From Clostridia bacterium (GTDB taxonomy: Bacteria; Bacillota; Clostridia; Oscillospirales; CAG-272): a stretch of 44,705 nucleotides of DNA. Every line of letters starts with the position of its first letter. Position 1 is the stretch's first letter. Shown piece by piece: positions 39,828 to 44,705 of the stretch. The notes beneath the pieces were generated by a model. The model was not told where the DNA came from. It was given only the letters and a program-made list of their open reading frames with translations, and did not search any database. Location: NCBI GenBank assembly GCA_017505745.1, contig JAFVOP010000117.1, positions 1 to 44,705 of the forward strand, written 5' to 3'. Made by a program: the position numbers and the translations under genes.

Positions 39828-39950
39828 GCACACTCCCTTGTAAAAAGGAAGTGTTTTCTTGCTTTTTTCAAAAAAATTTTGTTTGTTTCCGTCGAATTCA
39901 ACAGAGCGATCTACTGTCAGTTTATGCGAATTTACCCAATGCGGTGAGGA

Positions 39951-41063
39951 TCAGTTGAATTGCGGTCGATAGTAGGCTACGGCAAGATCAACCACCATAT
40001 TATAGCTGCGCGTACCTTCGGCGGAGCCTTGACTTTGCAAATAGGAGTTGTTTACCGATTCGCTTACGTTTGCGGCAACGTTTTCACGGTATTTTTCAAA
40101 GAAACGGCTATATGCCGCCTCCTCATCCCGAACCTCCTGCGGAAGTCCGGCATACGACGTGCGGTACAGATCCTTGTTGGCAGAACGGAGCGCGGAAAGC
40201 ACGTACTCATAGACGTTGAGGCATGCGCTGTAACGGATATAGGGATCCTCCGATTCCATGCAGATCAAAAACGCGACGAAATTTGCCTCGTCCTCACGCG
40301 CAATGCCGCGTTGATGCGCCAATTCGTGCGCAGCTGTGTAAGGGACGGTGTAGTCGGGAAAATTGACGTTGATATTTGCTTCTCCGGTAAAGAAGGTGTA
40401 AACTCCCGTGATATGCGTATAAGACATCGGTTCACTGAGCATCACGGGCTTGACGCGACTGTGAAAGGTGGTCAGAAAAGAGTGATCCTCGCAGTACCGA
40501 TCGTAAGCCGAGAGGAGCTTTTCGTTCATTTCGTCATAGGAATAGGGCATGAGCGAGGCTCCGTCCTCTAAAAAAATGATCTCATCAGACAGCGATCGTA
40601 TTTCCTCGGAAAGGAGCTCCGCCGTTTGATAGAGCTCTTCGGCACTGCTTTTTTTGCGCTCCAGATCGAGCTTTTGGTCCAGTGTGCTTCCGTAATAGCC
40701 GGCGGCAAAGTTCCACACAAACAGGATTCCAACGATGCAAACGGCAGACAGTAGAATCCCCACGTAAACCAATACCGAGCGATTGCTTGCACAGTAATGT
40801 CTGATTCCGATGCCTATCAAAAGAACCAGCCAGAAGGGAATCAGAAGGAGCAGTGCTTCAGCCAGGGAGAAGGGGATCCAGGCTGTGAGGATCGCCAAAA
40901 GCTGCCGCCCCCACGCGCTGATGTGGAGATTAAACCAATCGGAAAAGGCGGTGCTTTGGGTGAATAGGAAATAAAGTACCGCACTGATAGCGGCCAGGAT
41001 ATAAACGGCGATGCAGAAGCGGGGGAGTTTTTTTTCGGTTTGGATGCTTTTTTCTGCGGTCAT
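39951..41063 (-). CDS. DUF3810-like membrane zinc metallopeptidase
   Basis: A 370-residue protein with three N-terminal membrane helices (about 15-36, 56-82 and 94-120) and a C-terminal domain carrying HExxH (AAHELAHQRG) followed by EDEANF, the likely third ligand. This matches the DUF3810 family of putative membrane-bound metallopeptidases. Substrate and role are unknown. Its start overlaps the stop of the pseudouridine synthase gene by four bases (ATGA), so both are on one message. Confidence 0.82.
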   Translation of the reverse strand: MTAEKSIQTEKKLPRFCIAVYILAAISAVLYFLFTQSTAFSDWFNLHISAWGRQLLAILTAWIPFSLAEALLLLIPFWLVLLIGIGIRHYCASNRSVLVYVGILLSAVCIVGILFVWNFAAGYYGSTLDQKLDLERKKSSAEELYQTAELLSEEIRSLSDEIIFLEDGASLMPYSYDEMNEKLLSAYDRYCEDHSFLTTFHSRVKPVMLSEPMSYTHITGVYTFFTGEANINVNFPDYTVPYTAAHELAHQRGIAREDEANFVAFLICMESEDPYIRYSACLNVYEYVLSALRSANKDLYRTSYAGLPQEVRDEEAAYSRFFEKYRENVAANVSESVNNSYLQSQGSAEGTRSYNMVVDLAVAYYRPQFN

Positions 41064-41986
41064 GGAAGACTCCTTTCGTAGGAGAAATTCAATTCGGGAA
41101 AGCAGGCGTGAATCAGCTCTTGCAGATCATTTGGAAGAGGTGCCTTCAAAGAAAGCGTTTTGTCTCGGGACGGATGCGGAAAGGTGAGCGTATAGGCGTG
41201 TAGCGCGTGTCGAGCGATCAGGGGAGAGGCAACGCCGTAAAGATCGTCCCCCGTGATCGGGTGTCCGAGCGATGCAAAATGCACGCGGAGCTGATGGGTG
41301 CGTCCCGTAATTGGGCGTGCTTCCACCAGCGTATGCGATTCCCCTCGCGCTAATACGCGGTATTCGGTAACGGAGGGCGAAGCATCGGGGGCATCGGGGG
41401 AGCAGATTTCTCGCAGGATCACGCTTTGCGCGGTTCGATGAAGCGGCCGGTCGATCACTCCGCGGTCTTCCGGGAGTACGCCGTCCAAAACCGCCAGATA
41501 ACGCTTTTGAATCGCTCCGCGCTGCATGGCTTCACTCAAGCAACTTGCAGCAATGCGATTACGCGCGATCAAGAGCAATCCGCTGGTGTTGCGATCCAAC
41601 CGGTTGATGGGGCGAAAAACAAAGGAGATTCCACTCTTTGAATAGCGATAAGCAAGCGCGTTGGCAACCGTGTCCTCGTAGTGATCGCACGAAGGGTGTG
41701 TGGGCATATTGGCGGGCTTGGAGGGAACCACCAGATCCTCGTCCTCGTACAGAATCTCGATGGGAAGATCTACCGGCTTGATCGGTGCGGAGACTTCGTC
41801 CTCGGTGGCCAGCGTTAAGCGGTCTCCCGCGCGAAGGACGTAGCGAACCGTCACGTGTGCTCCGTTTACTAAGATCCCGTCCGGCAGAAACTTCAGGTGA
41901 CGGATCATTTTTGATGACAGACGAAGCTGCTTGAGCATTTGCCGTAACAGCATGCCGCTTTGTTCCTCCGAAATTGTCAGTTGCAT
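41060..41986 (-). CDS. RluA/RluD family pseudouridine synthase
   Basis: A 308-residue RNA pseudouridine synthase with an N-terminal S4-like domain (about 12-75) and the catalytic motif RLDRNTSGLLL with its active Asp. GRTHQLRVHFASLGHPITGDDLYG is also found, in two recognisable parts. It most likely modifies 23S rRNA or tRNA, with the exact site unknown. The start at 41986 has AAAGGAG upstream and a TGgTATAAT promoter. Confidence 0.92.
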   Translation of the reverse strand: MQLTISEEQSGMLLRQMLKQLRLSSKMIRHLKFLPDGILVNGAHVTVRYVLRAGDRLTLATEDEVSAPIKPVDLPIEILYEDEDLVVPSKPANMPTHPSCDHYEDTVANALAYRYSKSGISFVFRPINRLDRNTSGLLLIARNRIAASCLSEAMQRGAIQKRYLAVLDGVLPEDRGVIDRPLHRTAQSVILREICSPDAPDASPSVTEYRVLARGESHTLVEARPITGRTHQLRVHFASLGHPITGDDLYGVASPLIARHALHAYTLTFPHPSRDKTLSLKAPLPNDLQELIHACFPELNFSYERSLP

Positions 41987-42019
41987 CGGCCCGTCTCCTT
42001 TCTGTTATTTCTGATATCT

Positions 42020-42048
42020 ATTATACCATTCTTTTGGGAAGAACACAA
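42020..42048 (-). promoter_or_regulatory. Promoter of the pseudouridine synthase operon
   Basis: On the minus strand TTGTGT (42043-42048) and TATAAT (42020-42025), 17-bp spacer, TGg before the -10. Confidence 0.7.
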
Positions 42049-42098
42049 GAAGATTTTGTAATAGAATTGAAATAATTATGAATTGTGAGGAAGGGGAC

Positions 42099-42127
42099 TT
42101 GCGAATGCGATGTTTTTATGGTACAAT
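42099..42127 (+). promoter_or_regulatory. Promoter of the BspA-type lipoprotein
   Basis: TTGCGA (42099-42104) and TACAAT (42122-42127), 17-bp spacer, TGg before the -10. Confidence 0.65.
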
Positions 42128-42163
42128 ATAGAAAAGAATGCTGCCGGAAAGGATCGGAAACGT

Positions 42164-43612
42164 ATGAACCTGAAAAAAAGAATCATTGCGGTGCTTGTAA
42201 CAGTCGGCTTATGTATCTCCATTGCCTCCTGTTCCTCCTCCAAAAATCAAGACGAGGAAACCGAGGAGCCTTTGGTTGCCGAAACCGTGGAGGAGATCGC
42301 AGAGGCTCTGCGCGCGGATTATACCGAGGACGAGACTGCAAAAGAAAAGATAGAGGAATTGCGGGCGTCTTTTGCAGATCTGCGGGAAACCGACGCCCTT
42401 GCATTCACCGTTTCATCGGAAAACGGGAAAATTACGGTCACGGGCTACACGGGAAGTGATTCCTCCGTGCGCGTGCCAACCGAGATCCAAGGGCTTCCGG
42501 TTACCGCGATCGCAGATGCGGCGTTTGCCGGAAAAAGTACGTTGAAAAAGCTTTATTTGCCGGATTCCATTCAAGCAATTGGGAAAGGGATTCTTTCCGA
42601 TTGCAGTTCGTTGACGGCATTGCGTACCCCTCTTTTGGGAGCGGACGATTCCGCGGAACAGTTTTTGGGGTACTTGTTCGAAGCAGAAAAGTATATCGAT
42701 AATCCATCCACGGTTCCGCCATCCCTTGAATATTTGGAGTTGGGGGGAGACGATCAAAAGCTGACCGATTATGCCTTGTTTGATTGCAACGATCTCATTT
42801 GTGTAATGCTCCCATCCTCAATGACCGAGCTTGGCAGCTATTCTCTGTATTATTGTGGAAGCTTATTGGCGATCAATACCGAGCATCTAACAAAAATATC
42901 CGCGCACGCGTTGGATTCCTGTTTTTCGCTCACGGTACTGGAATTTGGTGCCAATCTTACCTCGGTTGGGATCGGGGCTTTGGAGGGATGCATTGGATTG
43001 CGCAATCTTACGTTGCCTTTTGTTGGGGGAAGTGCAACGGAGCATACGTATCTCGGCTATCTTTTCGGAGCGGAAACTCCCGATTTTTCAAAGGGCTATT
43101 ATCCGCCCTACCTGACCTCCGTAACGCTTCTTTCCACTTGTAAACAACTTGGAAATTACGCATTTTATGAATGCGAACCGCTTTTGTCGGTCACTTTGCC
43201 GGATTTCTTACAAACAGTGGGTGTGCGTGCATTTGCAGGATGCTTGCGACTCACGCAGCTTCAGATTCCGGAGTCGGTGACCGAGATCCGCGAGAATGCA
43301 TGTTTTGGATGCATCAGTCTGGAGAACGTAACCTTTGAAGGAAGCTCCAAGCTTGCAACGATCGGTGTGAATGCCTTTTACCGTTGCTCGGCATTGCGGT
43401 CGGTCACCTTGCCGAAATCCTTGAAGGAAATTCCGGCATCCTGCTTTGCGGATTGTCTGAATCTGGAGTTCATCGATCTCGGGGGCGCGCAAGCGGTGGG
43501 GAAGAACGCGTTCCGCCACTGTCAAAGCCTGAACTCTCTGGTGGCTCTTCCTGAGGTCACGTTTGAAGAAGGGAATCGGAATGCGGAAGCATTACTGAAT
43601 CAAGACAAATAA
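42164..43612 (+). CDS. BspA-type leucine-rich-repeat (LRR_5) lipoprotein
   Basis: A 482-residue surface protein. Its signal peptide ends in IASC with Cys23 as the lipid site. A charged, acidic linker (25-75) leads into BspA/TpLRR units such as TAIADAAFAGKSTLKKLYLPDSI, in repeated form, with consensus AF-x2-C-x2-L-x2-V-x-LP. About ten units can be followed to the end. There is no membrane helix after the repeats. Such proteins may bind host or polymer surfaces. The start at 42164 has AAAGGAT ahead, and the longer in-frame ORF overlaps the promoter. The repeat type is the same as in the HNH fusion at 15866. Confidence 0.88.
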   Translation: MNLKKRIIAVLVTVGLCISIASCSSSKNQDEETEEPLVAETVEEIAEALRADYTEDETAKEKIEELRASFADLRETDALAFTVSSENGKITVTGYTGSDSSVRVPTEIQGLPVTAIADAAFAGKSTLKKLYLPDSIQAIGKGILSDCSSLTALRTPLLGADDSAEQFLGYLFEAEKYIDNPSTVPPSLEYLELGGDDQKLTDYALFDCNDLICVMLPSSMTELGSYSLYYCGSLLAINTEHLTKISAHALDSCFSLTVLEFGANLTSVGIGALEGCIGLRNLTLPFVGGSATEHTYLGYLFGAETPDFSKGYYPPYLTSVTLLSTCKQLGNYAFYECEPLLSVTLPDFLQTVGVRAFAGCLRLTQLQIPESVTEIRENACFGCISLENVTFEGSSKLATIGVNAFYRCSALRSVTLPKSLKEIPASCFADCLNLEFIDLGGAQAVGKNAFRHCQSLNSLVALPEVTFEEGNRNAEALLNQDK

Positions 43613-43618
43613 ATACGA

Positions 43619-43648
43619 AGAAGGCACATCCAAGGGGATGTGCCTTCT
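43619..43648. terminator. Bidirectional terminator between the lipoprotein and PEPCK genes
   Basis: AGAAGGCACATCC (43619-43631) pairs perfectly with GGATGTGCCTTCT (43636-43648) around a 4-base loop. Confidence 0.88.
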
Positions 43649-43662
43649 CGCTATAAAAGAGC

Positions 43663-44705
43663 TTATTGATTCAGATTTGCTTCGAGAGCAGCCAGCTCGT
43701 CATAAAGCTCGGCGGGAACACGGTCGCCAACCTGCTTGTAGAACGCCTTGATATTCTCAACGTCCTCCAGCCAGCTTGCCTTGTCTACGGTGAGCAGATC
43801 GCGGATGGTGTCCACGGTCACGCCATCCAGTCCCTCAATGTTGATGTCTTCTGCCTTCGGAACAAAACCGATGGGGGTTTCTACGGCCTCTACTTCGCCT
43901 GCGCAACGAGCGAGGATCCACATCAGAACTCTCATGTTATCACCGAATCCGGGCCAGATGAAGTGTCCTTCATCGTCGGTGCGGAACCAGTTCACGTGGA
44001 AGATCTTCGGAGCGTTGGGGATCTTCTTGCCCATGTTGAGCCAGTGTGCAAAGTAGTCACCCATGTCATAGCCAACGAAGGGACGCATTGCCATAGGATC
44101 GCGGCGAACTACGCCAACGGCACCTGCAGCGGCTGCGGTGGTCTCCGATGCCATGATCGAACCAACGAAGGTTCCGTGCTGCCAGTTGCGGGATTCGTAA
44201 ACCAGCGGAGCGGTCTTTGCGCGGCGTCCGCCAAAGATGATCGCGGTCAGCGGAACACCCTTGAGGCTGTTGAACTCGGGGGAGATGCAGGGGCAGTTGG
44301 AAGCCATTGCGGTGAAACGCGAGTTGGGATGTGCGCCGGAGGTTCCAACCTTATCGGCCTTGTCATACTTGGTGTAATCCCACTTTTCGCCTCTCCAGTT
44401 GAGCGCGTTCTTGGGAGGATTGTTATCCAAGCCTTCCCACCAAACGGTGTTGTTGTCGAGATCGTGGCACACGTTGGTAAAGATGCAGTTTTTCTTGGTG
44501 GTCATCAGCGCGTTGTAGTTGGAGTGCTCGTTGGTACCGGGAGCCACGCCGAAGAAGCCGTTCTCGGGGTTCACGGCGTAGAGTCTGCCGTCCTCACCCA
44601 CGCGGATCCAGGCAATGTCATCACCCACGGTCCAAACCTTGTATCCGGCCTTCTTGTAGATTTCCGGCGGGATGAGCATTGCAAGGTTGGTCTTACCGCA
44701 TGCAG
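43663..44705 (-). CDS. pckG: Phosphoenolpyruvate carboxykinase (GTP), C-terminal part
   Basis: The C-terminal 347 residues of a GTP-dependent PEPCK, which converts oxaloacetate and GTP to PEP and CO2. The gene enters from beyond position 44705. The kinase loop ACGKTN with the active cysteine is read at the very edge (codons ending about 44703), just before LAMLIPP. WNMG-like parts, FGGRRAKTAPLVYE, FVGSIMASETTAAA and NWFRTDDEGHFIWPGFGDN are typical. About 250 residues should be missing. No frameshift is seen. Confidence 0.95.
   Translation of the reverse strand, partial: ACGKTNLAMLIPPEIYKKAGYKVWTVGDDIAWIRVGEDGRLYAVNPENGFFGVAPGTNEHSNYNALMTTKKNCIFTNVCHDLDNNTVWWEGLDNNPPKNALNWRGEKWDYTKYDKADKVGTSGAHPNSRFTAMASNCPCISPEFNSLKGVPLTAIIFGGRRAKTAPLVYESRNWQHGTFVGSIMASETTAAAAGAVGVVRRDPMAMRPFVGYDMGDYFAHWLNMGKKIPNAPKIFHVNWFRTDDEGHFIWPGFGDNMRVLMWILARCAGEVEAVETPIGFVPKAEDINIEGLDGVTVDTIRDLLTVDKASWLEDVENIKAFYKQVGDRVPAELYDELAALEANLNQ

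Overview
This window is a 44.7 kb stretch of a Gram-positive, endospore-forming Clostridia-type chromosome, probably from an anaerobic gut lineage. The evidence is a sigma-G gene, a CwlD-type cortex amidase, many AGGAGG-like ribosome binding sites, strong TTGACA/17/TATAAT promoters, lipoproteins with lipoboxes, and the gene order nusB-(M22)-xseA-xseB-ispA-tlyA-NAD kinase-argR-recN. The species cannot be named from the sequence alone. The core genes look moderately GC-rich. Several short segments are clearly AT-richer and look acquired.

Layout. 1-1490: an accessory cassette (GNAT acetyltransferase plus SAM methyltransferase) behind a hairpin array and an extended -10 promoter. 1488-4635 (minus): a Crp/Fnr-family regulator followed by a three-gene ABC importer, with a consensus promoter and a palindrome at its start. 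4819-8613: sugar genes (nucleotidyltransferase, galE, galM) and a TauE-like permease. 8714-14208: D-Ala-D-Ala carboxypeptidase, pgi, a small P-loop protein and topoisomerase III. 14300-17770: a very AT-rich island at tRNA-Arg(CCU), described below. 17859-24790: a phospholipase C-like protein, a SanA-like protein, fucO, sigG, a sugar isomerase-like protein, radA and cwlD. 25033-37340: the nusB-recN cluster, then YitT, YbaK, argS, a YebC protein and a transaldolase-like aldolase. 37402-38408: a second accessory cassette (Nudix hydrolase). 38413-44705: murA, a DUF3810-like metalloprotease, a pseudouridine synthase, a BspA-type repeat lipoprotein and the C-terminal part of GTP-dependent PEP carboxykinase, which runs off the window.

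Two things stand out. First, the cassettes at 91-1487 and 37414-38408 carry unrelated cargo between the same left flank (promoter, a 22-bp block, a 29-bp block, a 17-bp block before the start codon) and the same right flank (a CAATTTGTCGAA block, a GACAGA/TCTGTC hairpin, a CCGATAAGAA block). They lie 36 kb apart in the same orientation. This looks like a mobile or exchangeable gene-cassette format with no recombinase of its own in view.

Second, the tRNA-Arg island holds a broken 5' half of one tRNA-Arg, an intact tRNA-Arg of a different sequence version, a three-helix membrane protein, a compact structured RNA with its own promoter and terminator, and a 14-codon leader ORF overlapping the next start codon. 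That next gene encodes a lipoprotein with BspA-type repeats outside the membrane, one transmembrane helix and a C-terminal HNH nuclease inside. A 40-residue membrane peptide follows. Paired period-11 repeats lie at both edges of the island. The layout suggests a membrane-tethered nuclease system, possibly for defence, but no function is shown by the sequence.
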